From an uncultured Porphyromonadaceae bacterium (lineage in GTDB: Bacteria; Bacteroidota; Bacteroidia; Bacteroidales; Muribaculaceae): DNA of 64,000 nucleotides. Position numbers and translations under genes: made by a program. Positions 33,832-43,346 of this stretch are shown piece by piece. Numbering within the stretch: the first letter of the stretch is position 1; each line of letters begins with the position of its first letter. Where the stretch lies: contig CANSRU010000001.1 in the NCBI GenBank assembly GCA_947649495.1, forward strand, positions 366,837-430,836, written 5' to 3'. The notes beneath the pieces are model-generated. The model was not told the origin of the DNA and ran no database searches. It saw nothing but the letters and a program-made list of their open reading frames with translations.

Positions 33832-35445
33832 ATGAACCGACACATCGCAATAGGCTTTATTGCCGCAATAGCATCCACATGCCTGGCTGCAACCGACACC
33901 CCGACCATGGGATGGAGCTCGTGGAACACATACCGCGTCAACATATCCGACTCACTCATAATGCGACAGGCCGACGCACTGGTGAAAACAGGGCTCGACA
34001 GCGCAGGCTACAGATATATAAACATAGACGACGGTTATTTCGGCGGAAGAGACAGCGTCAGCGGACAGTTGAAGTTTCACCCGCAGCGTTTCCCCAATGG
34101 GCTGAAACCGGTGGTGGACCACATACATTCGCTCGGACTTAAAGCCGGAATATACAGCGACGCAGGCATGAATACATGCGGACATTTCTGGGACAAGGAT
34201 TCTTTGGGGCAGAATGTGGGGCTTTACGGCCACGATGATACAGACTGTGCCATGATGTTCGGCGAGCTTGGCTTCGATTTCATAAAAGTGGATTTCTGCG
34301 GAGGCGATGCCAGGCAAAACCAACAGAAACTTGACCTTGACCCGGAGAAACGTTACCGCGAGATACGCGCGGCTATAGACCGCACCGGGCGCAAGGATGT
34401 GAGACTCAATGTGTGCCGATGGAACTATCCCGGCACATGGGTGAGCGAGGTGGCATCGTCGTGGCGCACCACCTCCGACATATCTTGCTCGTGGAATTCG
34501 ATAAAAAGTATAATAAACGAGAATCTATATCTGTCGGCATACGCCGGCAACGGCAAATTCAACGACATGGACATGCTCGAGGTGGGACGTGGCCTTACGC
34601 CGGAGGAGGAGCAGACACATTTCGGAATGTGGTGCATGATGGCTTCCCCGCTGCTTATAGGGTGCGACCTTACTTCACTCAATGAACAGACCCTGTCGCT
34701 GCTGAAAAACCGTAATCTCATAGAACTCAACCAAGACCGCGCAGGGCAACAGGCATACGTGGCAAAGGCAGATATGGGCAGATATATACTTGTGCGCGAC
34801 GTGGTGGCCCGCGATTCCGTGTGGAGGGCATTGGCATTTTACAACCCCACCGATTCGACCGCATGGATGGATATTGATTTTGCCGATATTCAGCTTGGAG
34901 GCAAAGTGAACGTCTTAGACCTGATTTCAGGCTCACAATCCGGGCCTATGTCAGATTCCATATCGGCCTGCGTGCCACCTCATGGAGTGAGGCTTTTCCG
35001 GCTGACAGGCGAAAAACGGCTTATGCGTACACGCTATGAGGCCGAAACAGCATTCATACCCACTTATCAGGAACTGGCGAATCCGATTGCCCTTAACACC
35101 GGCTACTACAAAGCCGACGGCACTTGCAGCGGAGGCATGATTGCCACACAGCTCGGAGGAGACCCCGACAACCGTCTTGAATGGAATGAGGTGATATGCC
35201 CTGAAGATGGACTCTACACCTTATATATAAAGTGTCTGTCGCCGGTACCGGAGTGCTCGGCTCCGGAGCGGCGGAAAATTCACATAAGCGTCAACGGCGA
35301 AACATCAAACGAGTTCACCGCCGAAGGCCATTGCGTAATTTTCCTGACCACAAAGATGCGAAAAGGCAAGAACCGGATAGTACTGTCGAATCCCGATGCT
35401 CCCATGCCCGACATCGACTACATGGACATATTCCCACAACACTGA
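33832..35445 (+). CDS. Alpha-galactosidase, GH27, with C-terminal carbohydrate-binding domain
   Basis: The 537-residue secreted enzyme removes terminal alpha-galactose. After a signal peptide (MNRHIAIGFIAAIASTCLAA) the GH27 barrel starts TPTMGWSSWNTY. YINIDDGYFGGRD, DFIKVDFCGGD with nucleophile Asp154, and FNDMDMLEVG with acid/base Asp247 are diagnostic. A beta-sandwich (about 290-390) and a CBM35/CBM6-like domain (about 395-535, beginning RYEAETAFI) follow. The start at 33832 agrees with the -7 box. The substrate may be plant galactosides or host glycans. Confidence 0.92.
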   Translation: MNRHIAIGFIAAIASTCLAATDTPTMGWSSWNTYRVNISDSLIMRQADALVKTGLDSAGYRYINIDDGYFGGRDSVSGQLKFHPQRFPNGLKPVVDHIHSLGLKAGIYSDAGMNTCGHFWDKDSLGQNVGLYGHDDTDCAMMFGELGFDFIKVDFCGGDARQNQQKLDLDPEKRYREIRAAIDRTGRKDVRLNVCRWNYPGTWVSEVASSWRTTSDISCSWNSIKSIINENLYLSAYAGNGKFNDMDMLEVGRGLTPEEEQTHFGMWCMMASPLLIGCDLTSLNEQTLSLLKNRNLIELNQDRAGQQAYVAKADMGRYILVRDVVARDSVWRALAFYNPTDSTAWMDIDFADIQLGGKVNVLDLISGSQSGPMSDSISACVPPHGVRLFRLTGEKRLMRTRYEAETAFIPTYQELANPIALNTGYYKADGTCSGGMIATQLGGDPDNRLEWNEVICPEDGLYTLYIKCLSPVPECSAPERRKIHISVNGETSNEFTAEGHCVIFLTTKMRKGKNRIVLSNPDAPMPDIDYMDIFPQH

Positions 35446-35460
35446 CTAAATTTGTAAATA

Positions 35461-35877
35461 ATGAGATTCAAATCAAAGATAAGCTACAGTCTCGCGGCGC
35501 TGTTCGTGGCGTTGTTCATCGCAATAATAGCGATATACGTGATGATGGATGTGCGGTGGGCTCTTAAAATAATGATATTCCTACCCATACTCCCATCCAT
35601 AGCATTAGTTGTCGACATATATCTGCATACATATTACACTATAGAGGGCGCCACCTTATATATTAAAGGTGGCGTGCTGGTCAATCTTAAAATTCCGATA
35701 CGTAACATAACGGCCATCTCCCGCTCCGGTTCATGGCTTTCATCGCCGGCACTGTCCACCGACAGAATTAAAATCAGCTATAACAAACGCTCCTCAGTGC
35801 TCATATCGCCTGAGAGCACCGAGGAGTTCGTCAATATGCTGCTGACGGTCAATCCCGCCATAGCCGTGAATATCTGA
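35461..35877 (+). CDS. Bacterial PH-domain membrane protein
   Basis: The 138-residue product has two N-terminal membrane helices (about 8-28 and 34-55). They are followed by a bacterial pleckstrin-homology domain (YYTIEGATLYIKGG, IPIRNITAISRSGS, SPALSTDRIKISY, VLISPESTEEFVNML), the usual pattern of small Bacteroidetes PH-domain proteins. Function is unknown; such proteins may sense or organise membranes. It starts 15 nt after the GH27 gene and is likely co-transcribed with it. Confidence 0.78.
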   Translation: MRFKSKISYSLAALFVALFIAIIAIYVMMDVRWALKIMIFLPILPSIALVVDIYLHTYYTIEGATLYIKGGVLVNLKIPIRNITAISRSGSWLSSPALSTDRIKISYNKRSSVLISPESTEEFVNMLLTVNPAIAVNI

Positions 35878-35881
35878 ACGG

Positions 35882-36766
35882 CTATTTATCGTCTTCGTTG
35901 TAGTCCGTCTCCATCAGATCGTGTTTCAATTCCTTGCTGTCCAATCCGGGCATTGCCACTCCGGTAGTGGCGGCAAGTGCTTTCATAGGGTTAAGCATGT
36001 GTTGCTTCTTGGCACGCAGATGCTTTTTGCGCTCGGTCTTTATGAAGTCGTGGTTACCGGGAATCGGCTCTATATTCTCCACGGCATTGACAAGGCCTGA
36101 AATCTCAAATCGGTATTCCCCACCATCGGTCTCAGCCTCCATTATCAGACCGGGAAGACCATAAAGCTGCCATGGCCCCTCCTGTACCGGGATTTCGGGA
36201 GCGAACCACGCTGTCCAGCGGCGACCATGATAATCGGCCACCGCCTGCTGGCATTCGTAGCCCATGACAGTCTTTATCGAATCGCCCATCTCCCACTGAA
36301 TCTCGTCCATGGGGACTGTGTAGGTGAACTCCTCGGTGAAAATCATGTCGTAGACTGTCATCTCACCCTTGTCGGCATGTTTATACACCTGAAACAGCTG
36401 CCCTTTGGTGGGTATGTCGAGCTTTCCCTTGTCCAGATTTATGGATGTTATGGCTCCATTGGCTCCACGCTTTACAGCACCACCCTTCTCCATGGCCGAC
36501 AACACCATGCCACGGTACATATCCTCCCCGCCTGGCTGCGCGCGGAGCGAATCGATGAACTGGGTCTTGATGTCGTAAAAACGCGACTCACCGTTGCCTA
36601 TCTGAAGTATGAAATCGCTCGTGCGCGCTACGTCCTCACCCTTCATGCTCGTGGTGATGTAATGATAACGGTATTGCGCTTTCATCACCGATTTGGGATA
36701 ATCGGCGGCAACTGCCACGGCAGCCACTGCGGCGCATAGAAACATGGACAACAATCTGATTTTCAT
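35882..36766 (-). CDS. GLPGLI-family protein
   Basis: The 294-residue product has a signal peptide (MKIRLLSMFLCAAVAAVAVAA) and contains the name-giving LYGLPGLIMEAE motif near residue 205. WTAWFAPEIPVQEGPW directly precedes that motif, as in the family. GLPGLI proteins are common in Bacteroidetes next to TonB-dependent receptors and have no proven function. Its start codon overlaps the stop of the receptor gene by ATGA (36763-36766), which indicates translational coupling. It converges on the PH-domain gene with 4 nt between stops and no visible terminator. Confidence 0.9.
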   Translation of the reverse strand: MKIRLLSMFLCAAVAAVAVAADYPKSVMKAQYRYHYITTSMKGEDVARTSDFILQIGNGESRFYDIKTQFIDSLRAQPGGEDMYRGMVLSAMEKGGAVKRGANGAITSINLDKGKLDIPTKGQLFQVYKHADKGEMTVYDMIFTEEFTYTVPMDEIQWEMGDSIKTVMGYECQQAVADYHGRRWTAWFAPEIPVQEGPWQLYGLPGLIMEAETDGGEYRFEISGLVNAVENIEPIPGNHDFIKTERKKHLRAKKQHMLNPMKALAATTGVAMPGLDSKELKHDLMETDYNEDDK

Positions 36767-39375
36767 TTTTTGATGTATATGGTTATTAAAAATTCGCGAC
36801 CCCGCAGACTGCTCGACCGTTCCATTACCGACAGGGTGCCGTAAGTGGAATAGGAGTATGTCCGGTGATTCAATATATTGGTGACGGATGCCGTAAGATC
36901 TATCTTGCGGTTGATGGAATAGGTAAGATTGGCATCAACCATCACCATGTTCTTATAGCGGTGTGCCTCTATGGCATTACGATAATATTCGCCACTCGCG
37001 GTAAACCTCAGTTTGTCGACAGGTGTGGCTGTCAACGAGAAATAGTGTGAATAGTTGTCGGTATGACGGGTGGGCATATCGGTCATGGCAAGAGACATCC
37101 GGGCAAAATTGAAGCGGTATGACCAGTTGACATAATCCGATATCCGGCCGCTGATGCCGGGCGAGAGTGTCAAGGTGCGGCTACGGTAATCGACCGACTC
37201 ACCCTGCGACAGCACATTGTTGTGGCTTGTGGCATACGAACCGCTCACACCTACCGTCCCGCCCATGAAATCGAGCGATTTATTTGCCGCCACATAGACA
37301 TTGGTGCTCTGCGAACGGCTTGGCTGAGCGTGGTAGGAATAAATTATATAATCGCCCGCTATGGTCTGCGCGCTTCCATATTTTGATTTATTCCACGAGT
37401 GCAATGCCCGCATGTTGACAAACCATCCCTTGGCCGGATAGCGGTACTGATAGTTTAGCGACACCGACTGGCCGGAGGTTGAATAATAGTCGTCGACACC
37501 GGCCTGAAAAGTCCGGTAGTCTGACAATGTAAGATACTCGTGGATGTTATGAAGCGATGCCGGAGAGCGGCGAGCCGAACCATTAAGAGTAAGATCCATG
37601 CGAGGTGTGATTTTCCACCGCATGCTTAGCGACGGAGAGGCGAAAAGTTCCGTGCGGTTTTTCAGCCCCGCGCTGAAAAAATAAGTGTAGAAATTGAGCG
37701 GCACTTTCAGTGTCAGCTCTATGCGACGGTGATTCCATTCGAGCTTAGGCGATGCGAACACGCGGAAATAGTCGGTGGTGAGCGCACCATCGCCTGCGAG
37801 GCCGGGCATGTCGGTATCAGACACGCCAAAAAGTCCGGTGGTGAGACGGCGGAAATAACCGCCCAGCCCTGCTTCGAGCGACACGAGGAAACGTTTAACC
37901 ACAAATCCATACGATGCACGTTCGTCTGTAAAAAACGCACGCTGGCCTATGCGCTGCCCGTATATATCGCCGCTATTATCCACACTTAGCCGCTCGGGCA
38001 TGGATTCCCAGCGGTTTATACTGGAAAATGTCACCAGATGTTTTCCACCATATCTCTTTATTATCTTAAGGCTGTTGGTCACGTCATGGCTTGGAGTGCG
38101 GGCTTCCTGAGTGTTGGTCAAGGAGCCGGAAGTGGCAAGGGTAAGGTCGTTCCAACCGAGATTGAAGCTGAGTGTATTGTTGAGAAAGTATGTTTTCTCG
38201 TTGACCTCGTAGCTAAACATGCCTGTCAGGGCATTGTAATGCTCCAACGAGTTTTTACGCTCGGAAATAACCCTGTCGCCCGACTCGAGAAAATATGTGG
38301 TGGTGGCCGACGACAATGCTGTTGTGCGGTCGTTGACATAATCAATCTGCGCCTTGAACTCGCCTCCCCACTTGTTTTTCCACAGATGGCTCGACGAAAA
38401 CAGCCACGAGCGGTTCATCAATGTGCGGCTGCGTTTCAAGCCGGGCACTGATGGCGTGGCGAGACTGAGATAACCCTGCAAGTCATCGCCGCTGCCCACC
38501 GCGCTGAAATTCATGAGCTGTGCATTCAGACTGCTGCCGGTGTTGTCGGCGCCTGCGGTGGTAAGCATCTGATATCGTCCTGAAAGCATCATGGCAAACA
38601 GATCGCCTTTCCACAAGGCGCCTTCCGGCTGCATGGAATATCCGCCGCCGAAATTGCCGTGGGCCACCAAAGTGGCTTTGGCACGCGACTTCATTTTCAA
38701 ATTTATAGCGGCCTGGTCGGAGAAACTCAATCCTCGCAACACCTGCATGGGCTGATGGTTCTCGAGCACTTCCACCGACCCCACATCGGTATGGTCGATG
38801 TTTTTCGTGGCCAGGCCATATTTGCCTCCGAGCAAATCATTGCCCTCGATATAGAATTTGTTTATATCCGTACCCTGATACTGTATACGTCCACTTTTAT
38901 CCACCTCCACTCCGGGCATGCGGTTAAGTACATCGCCAATGTTGCGGTCCTGTTTCTGAGAAAACGATGCGACATCGTAAGTAACCGTATCGCCATTCTC
39001 ACGTATCCGGGCTGCGGTCACCGCCACCTCCTTAAGGGTTGTGGTCTTAGGCGAGAGGATGATTTCAACTTTCGACACGGCGGTGTCGACCGGCATTGAT
39101 TTCTTAGCATATCCTATCATTGACACCTCAAGGGTCACAGCATCGGCAGGCACTGTCTTCAACACGAACGTGCCCTCTTTCGACGTGGATGTAAAGCGTT
39201 TTATCTTACCCTTGGCATCGAGCAACTTCACACTTGCTCCCGGCACAGCTCCCCCATCTATCGAATCGGTCACCGTGCCCGACAAGACAATCCGCCCGGC
39301 TGCAACCGGTGCACATCCCGCCAGTATCAATATCGCTGCAAGTAAACGAAGTAACATGTGTAAATTTTTCAACAT
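36763..39375 (-). CDS. TonB-dependent receptor-like outer membrane protein
   Basis: The 870-residue product has a hydrophobic export signal ending LAGC, which could be a lipobox. A carboxypeptidase-regulatory-like domain (about 35-110: LSGTVTDSIDGGAVPGASVKL) and a plug domain (RIRENGDTVTYDVASF, IGDVLNRMPGVEVDKSGRIQYQG) follow. A long beta-barrel ends in an aromatic-poor FLITIYIKK. The plug class (N-terminal extension, no obvious TonB box) is that of the outer-membrane beta-barrel family often paired with GLPGLI proteins. The substrate is unknown. A start at 39357 is also possible. The leader holds a G9 tract on the coding strand (39427-39435). Confidence 0.87.
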   Translation of the reverse strand: MLKNLHMLLRLLAAILILAGCAPVAAGRIVLSGTVTDSIDGGAVPGASVKLLDAKGKIKRFTSTSKEGTFVLKTVPADAVTLEVSMIGYAKKSMPVDTAVSKVEIILSPKTTTLKEVAVTAARIRENGDTVTYDVASFSQKQDRNIGDVLNRMPGVEVDKSGRIQYQGTDINKFYIEGNDLLGGKYGLATKNIDHTDVGSVEVLENHQPMQVLRGLSFSDQAAINLKMKSRAKATLVAHGNFGGGYSMQPEGALWKGDLFAMMLSGRYQMLTTAGADNTGSSLNAQLMNFSAVGSGDDLQGYLSLATPSVPGLKRSRTLMNRSWLFSSSHLWKNKWGGEFKAQIDYVNDRTTALSSATTTYFLESGDRVISERKNSLEHYNALTGMFSYEVNEKTYFLNNTLSFNLGWNDLTLATSGSLTNTQEARTPSHDVTNSLKIIKRYGGKHLVTFSSINRWESMPERLSVDNSGDIYGQRIGQRAFFTDERASYGFVVKRFLVSLEAGLGGYFRRLTTGLFGVSDTDMPGLAGDGALTTDYFRVFASPKLEWNHRRIELTLKVPLNFYTYFFSAGLKNRTELFASPSLSMRWKITPRMDLTLNGSARRSPASLHNIHEYLTLSDYRTFQAGVDDYYSTSGQSVSLNYQYRYPAKGWFVNMRALHSWNKSKYGSAQTIAGDYIIYSYHAQPSRSQSTNVYVAANKSLDFMGGTVGVSGSYATSHNNVLSQGESVDYRSRTLTLSPGISGRISDYVNWSYRFNFARMSLAMTDMPTRHTDNYSHYFSLTATPVDKLRFTASGEYYRNAIEAHRYKNMVMVDANLTYSINRKIDLTASVTNILNHRTYSYSTYGTLSVMERSSSLRGREFLITIYIKK

Positions 39376-39426
39376 GCAAATTAAGTATAAAAATTCCACA
39401 TCCCGACACTAACGCACCCATTTTCA

Positions 39427-39435
39427 CCCCCCCCC
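39427..39435 (-). repeat. Homopolymer G9 tract in the receptor gene leader
   Basis: Nine consecutive C on the plus strand (G9 on the coding strand) lie between the -7 element at 39485-39492 and the start codon at 39375. Such tracts can change length by slippage. Confidence 0.6.
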
Positions 39436-39484
39436 ATCATTTAACTATATTTAACATCATACAATCATATTTCAAATCCATCGC

Positions 39485-39492
39485 CAAAGATA
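39485..39492 (-). promoter_or_regulatory. -7 element of the receptor-GLPGLI operon
   Basis: Minus-strand TATCTTTG is a perfect -7 match about 110 nt upstream of the start. The -33 region lacks a clear TTG. Confidence 0.45.
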
Positions 39493-39593
39493 AAATTATG
39501 AAGTAGCTGAACTTCTTTCTGCCGCAGCCATGCCTGTAATCCTGTTACGATGGCAACACATGAGTTAAAACAGACCATGGTGGCAACGCGGAA

Positions 39594-41690
39594 TCAGCGT
39601 GCGGCGGCTTTTGAGGTCTGCACGTCGGCATCGCCATCGATAAGGCGTGTGGCACGGCGTTTTTGCTTACCCCATTGCAGATTGTAACTGATTTTGAGCA
39701 CCGGCATTTTTTCAATGTTCTTGCCACGCATGGTGTACTTATTGGAATTATACTCGCTCAACAGTTGCGAGCCGTAACTGTAGCGGGCAAAAGGCATGAG
39801 CATACCGGCCATGAACTGAAATGGGCCATGCTGGTATTGTAGTGCGACGACACCTATCTTTTCGCCATGTTCGATGGTCTCGCCCCATAACTCCCCTCCT
39901 CGGTTCTCATATTGAAAGAGGAGTGTCCAGTTCCAGTGCATGGCCATGAGAGTGACATCGCCGCTCCATCCATTGTAGATATGGGTATAGCCACGACCAT
40001 TGGATTTCTGATGCGAGAAGCGCAACGAACCTTCAACATTGAGCCATCCGGGCACTATGACCACCTGCGGCGACAGGGTAATCTCCCAACGGGTGAAAGC
40101 ACCGCCATTGTCGTAGGAGGTGACGAGCTTGTCGCCATGCCACTGCATGAACGGAGTAACTGCATCGACACTTCTGCCCCAACGGGCGTAGAGGGAACCT
40201 TCGATACGGGGGAATGAATAATTGTAGTAAGCCGACACGCGATAGTTAGCGTACGGACGGAGATTGGGATTGCCTACCCGATACTGAAAGCCATCGATCT
40301 GCTGCGGAACGGCATTGGTCTGACTCAATGTGGGTGCGGTGGTCCAGGTCTGGAAATACATGCGGTAGTGCGCTGCGTCGCAGAAACGGTAGGATGCGGT
40401 GAAGCGTGGACGCCATGACCATGTGTGGCTGGAAGTGCCGCTTTCGTGAGAGGCGATGTCGATGAACTGCGCCCCCATGCCGCCGGTAAGGTTGACGCGG
40501 CCTACGCGCTGGAAGTATTCGCCAAAGATATATATGCGGTCTTGTGTCTGATGGAATACGGCGTTGCCGAGATTGCGGTATGTGGAACGGTTGCGGTTGG
40601 CCGAATAGCTTGCCCCGGCTGTGAACTTGGAACGATTCCACTGCTTGATGTAGTTTATTTCGGCCCGGTAAGCCTGATTATGGTCACGTATATCCGTGGA
40701 TACGTCGGTAAGCTTCATGCCCTGACCGGGGATGCGTTCGAGATAGCGGTGTAGATTGTCACCCGCAACGTAGCTCATGGAAGCGCTTGCCACAAGTGTC
40801 TGTTTGCGCGGTAGTTTGCGCTCGAAATAGGCACTTGCCCACGGAGTGGTACTCTGTGACATAGAATAGTCCGTAAGAGCGATATCATCGGAACCGTCGC
40901 TGAGTGACATCAATCCATGATAGCAAGTGCCGTTGTTCATGTCACGCGTGAATCCGGCACCAATCCACACGGTGGCCTTGTCGGGGTCGATGTAGGAGTA
41001 GCCCACGGAGGGGGTTATGAAATCACCGCTTACGTATCCGCCAAGCGGCTTTTCATCGCGGGTGAGCGATGAGCCGTCGGCATAGGTGAAGCGCTCGCTG
41101 TATTCGCGGTACATGTCGAGTTTATGCGAGAGCTTGCCGTAAGCGCCGAGCGTGAACTGCGACTTTCCGAAATTGAGCTGTAGGTCGGCATTGTAATTGC
41201 CCCACGGCTGTGTGAGCGCCTGCATGGCCGAGAGCATCACGGCACCGCCGCTGTCGGGGTTGGAAACGATGAAATTGATTACCGCCACAGCATCGCCGTA
41301 ACGCAACCCGGGATTCTCAATATACTCCACGCGTTTGACCGACTGCGGCAATATGGCCTTGACCTGTGCAATAGTGGCTTCGTGGCCGTTGATGCGCAAC
41401 TGAACATCCTGTCCGGCGGTGCGTATGGTCTCCATAACGGTGTTGACCGAAAGCGACGGTATGAGCATGTTGCCGAGCAGTGTCATGGCATTGGTGGACT
41501 GCTCCACGGCAGAAGCTGCGGGGTAGTACACGTCCATATCGGGGCGTCGGATAACTTTGGCTGCTTGCACAACCACTTCCTGTAATTGAATGTCGGTAGA
41601 TACGGAATCGGCCGGAGCCTGTGCTGAGGTACTTACTATAGATGAAACGGCGGTCGCAGTGACCAATAGGAAACGGAAGGTTGGTATCAT
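39594..41690 (-). CDS. Outer-membrane beta-barrel/TonB-receptor-like protein without N-terminal extension
   Basis: The 698-residue product starts with a signal peptide (MIPTFRFLLVTATAVSSIVSTSAQA). It goes straight into a plug-like domain (IQLQEVVVQAAKVIRRPDMDVYY, LRINGHEATIAQVKAILPQSVKRVEYIENPGLRYGDAVAVINFIV) and then a barrel. The carboxypeptidase-like domain of its neighbour is absent. The VEYIENPGLRYG signature belongs to the outer-membrane beta-barrel family (OMP_b-brl_3). The last 20 residues are basic and lack the usual terminal aromatic. It is separated from the neighbouring receptor by about 220 nt on the same strand. The substrate is unknown. Confidence 0.85.
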   Translation of the reverse strand: MIPTFRFLLVTATAVSSIVSTSAQAPADSVSTDIQLQEVVVQAAKVIRRPDMDVYYPAASAVEQSTNAMTLLGNMLIPSLSVNTVMETIRTAGQDVQLRINGHEATIAQVKAILPQSVKRVEYIENPGLRYGDAVAVINFIVSNPDSGGAVMLSAMQALTQPWGNYNADLQLNFGKSQFTLGAYGKLSHKLDMYREYSERFTYADGSSLTRDEKPLGGYVSGDFITPSVGYSYIDPDKATVWIGAGFTRDMNNGTCYHGLMSLSDGSDDIALTDYSMSQSTTPWASAYFERKLPRKQTLVASASMSYVAGDNLHRYLERIPGQGMKLTDVSTDIRDHNQAYRAEINYIKQWNRSKFTAGASYSANRNRSTYRNLGNAVFHQTQDRIYIFGEYFQRVGRVNLTGGMGAQFIDIASHESGTSSHTWSWRPRFTASYRFCDAAHYRMYFQTWTTAPTLSQTNAVPQQIDGFQYRVGNPNLRPYANYRVSAYYNYSFPRIEGSLYARWGRSVDAVTPFMQWHGDKLVTSYDNGGAFTRWEITLSPQVVIVPGWLNVEGSLRFSHQKSNGRGYTHIYNGWSGDVTLMAMHWNWTLLFQYENRGGELWGETIEHGEKIGVVALQYQHGPFQFMAGMLMPFARYSYGSQLLSEYNSNKYTMRGKNIEKMPVLKISYNLQWGKQKRRATRLIDGDADVQTSKAAAR

Positions 41691-41917
41691 GTCTTATTAC
41701 GATTATTTACACCCCTTAGACGAATAGCGGATTAATTTGGTTACAAACGGGCAATTTTTTTGCGTAGCGGGGCAGTGTTAAAAGTGTATTTATTTCGCAG
41801 TGCGATGGATGGGACAAGCAACCTTTTGGAGAGATACATTGTTGTAATACTGAAACAATCTATAAAACGCTTGTTTGAAATTTCTTAATTACTAATTACT
41901 CTTTTATTATCTAAATT

Positions 41918-43213
41918 ATGAATACAGCTCCTCTTCAAGGAATCAAGGTAGTGGACTTCACCGCCGTACAATCAGGCCCCTCATGTACACAAATGCTCGC
42001 ATGGCTCGGTGCCGAGGTAATCAAAATCGAACGTCCCGGCTCAGGCGATGCGACCCGTAAGGAACTCCAGTTCCTCCCCGACGAACCAAGCTACTACTTC
42101 CTCCAGCTCAACAGCGACAAGAAGTCGCTCACTCTCGATGCCGCCACACCCGACGGAAAAGAAATATTGACCAAACTTATAAAAGAAGCCGATATATTTG
42201 TTGAGAATCTCCACCCGGGAGCCATGGACAAGCTTGGATTCAGCTGGGAAGTGGTTCATCAACTGAATCCACGCTGTATCTACGGTACCATCAAGGGATT
42301 CCCGCTCTCGTCAAAATTCAAGGACCTTAAAGCATACGAGCCTATAGCCCAGGTTACATCAGGCGCCGCATCAACCACCGGATGGTGGGAAGGCCCCGAC
42401 AATGTGCCGACACAAAGCGGCGCGGCTCTCGGCGACTCCAACTCAGGCATGCACCTGCTCATCGGTCTGCTTGCTGCACTCATGCAGCGCGAACGCACCG
42501 GCGAGGGTTCCTATGTATATCAGTCGATGCACAACGCTTCGCTGAATCTTTGCCGTATAAAGACCCGCGACCAGCTCACACTCGACCGCATAGGCTACCT
42601 CACCCAGTTCCCGCAGTATCCTAACGAAAAGTTTGCCGACTACGTACCGCGTTCGGGCAACCAGGAGGGTTCAGGTGTGCTTGGCTGGACTTATAAATGT
42701 AAAAACTGGGCCACAGACCCCAACGATTATGTATACGTGATTCTCCAGCGCGATGCCAAGAGCTTCGAGAAAGCATGTAAGGCTCTCGGATTCGAGGACT
42801 GGCTCACCAATCCCGACTTCAACACCGCCGATGCACGCGACCGCAACAAGCAGGCGATATACAAACGTATCGAAGCATGGACAATAACCAAGGATAAATA
42901 TGAGGTAACCGAACTTCTTTCGGCCGCAGCCGTGCCTGTGGGTCCGGTAATTTCCACCAAGGAGCTTATGAACGACCAGTCGCTCTACGATGGCAACACA
43001 TTGGTTAAAATAAACCAGGGTGGCAAGATAGGTGAATTTGTCACTGTCGGCTGTCCCTTCACCATATCCAACTATCAACCTACCTACGGCCCATGTCCTA
43101 CTCTTGGTGGCAACACTACCGAAGTGCTCTCTTCACTCGGATATACCGCCGAACAGATTGCCTCTTTCGCCAAGAACGGAACAACAGCTCCCCTTGCCGA
43201 CGGACAGATGTAA
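41918..43213 (+). CDS. frc: Formyl-CoA:oxalate CoA-transferase
   Basis: This class III CoA-transferase passes CoA from formyl-CoA to oxalate. The 431-residue product follows the Oxalobacter FRC sequence as I recall it. It has IKVVDFTAVQSGPSCTQML with Gln18, IKIERPGSGDATR, GAALGDSNSGMHL with catalytic Asp173, and VPRSGNQEGSGVLGW as the glycine loop. C-terminal AAAVPVGPVISTKEL and LGGNTTEVL segments complete the family. A gene for oxalyl-CoA decarboxylase follows, so the two form the oxalate cycle. A terminator-like hairpin separates them. No consensus promoter was found in the 227-bp upstream region. Confidence 0.93.
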   Translation: MNTAPLQGIKVVDFTAVQSGPSCTQMLAWLGAEVIKIERPGSGDATRKELQFLPDEPSYYFLQLNSDKKSLTLDAATPDGKEILTKLIKEADIFVENLHPGAMDKLGFSWEVVHQLNPRCIYGTIKGFPLSSKFKDLKAYEPIAQVTSGAASTTGWWEGPDNVPTQSGAALGDSNSGMHLLIGLLAALMQRERTGEGSYVYQSMHNASLNLCRIKTRDQLTLDRIGYLTQFPQYPNEKFADYVPRSGNQEGSGVLGWTYKCKNWATDPNDYVYVILQRDAKSFEKACKALGFEDWLTNPDFNTADARDRNKQAIYKRIEAWTITKDKYEVTELLSAAAVPVGPVISTKELMNDQSLYDGNTLVKINQGGKIGEFVTVGCPFTISNYQPTYGPCPTLGGNTTEVLSSLGYTAEQIASFAKNGTTAPLADGQM

Positions 43214-43247
43214 TCCCAAAGCATCCACTATCTCTCTATATATATCC

Positions 43248-43310
43248 GAACCGGCCGGCGCTATTCCGGCAATTCACTGACGGACAGATTGCACCGGCCG
43301 GTTCATTTTT
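43248..43310 (+). terminator. Intergenic terminator between frc and oxc
   Basis: GAACCGGCCGG (43248-43258) pairs perfectly with CCGGCCGGTTC (43294-43304), followed by ATTTTT. The 35-nt loop is long. It would lower or regulate expression of oxc relative to frc, unless oxc has its own promoter. Confidence 0.7.
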
Positions 43311-43346
43311 AATCCATATCACCTATTTATTTACATAGATTATATC

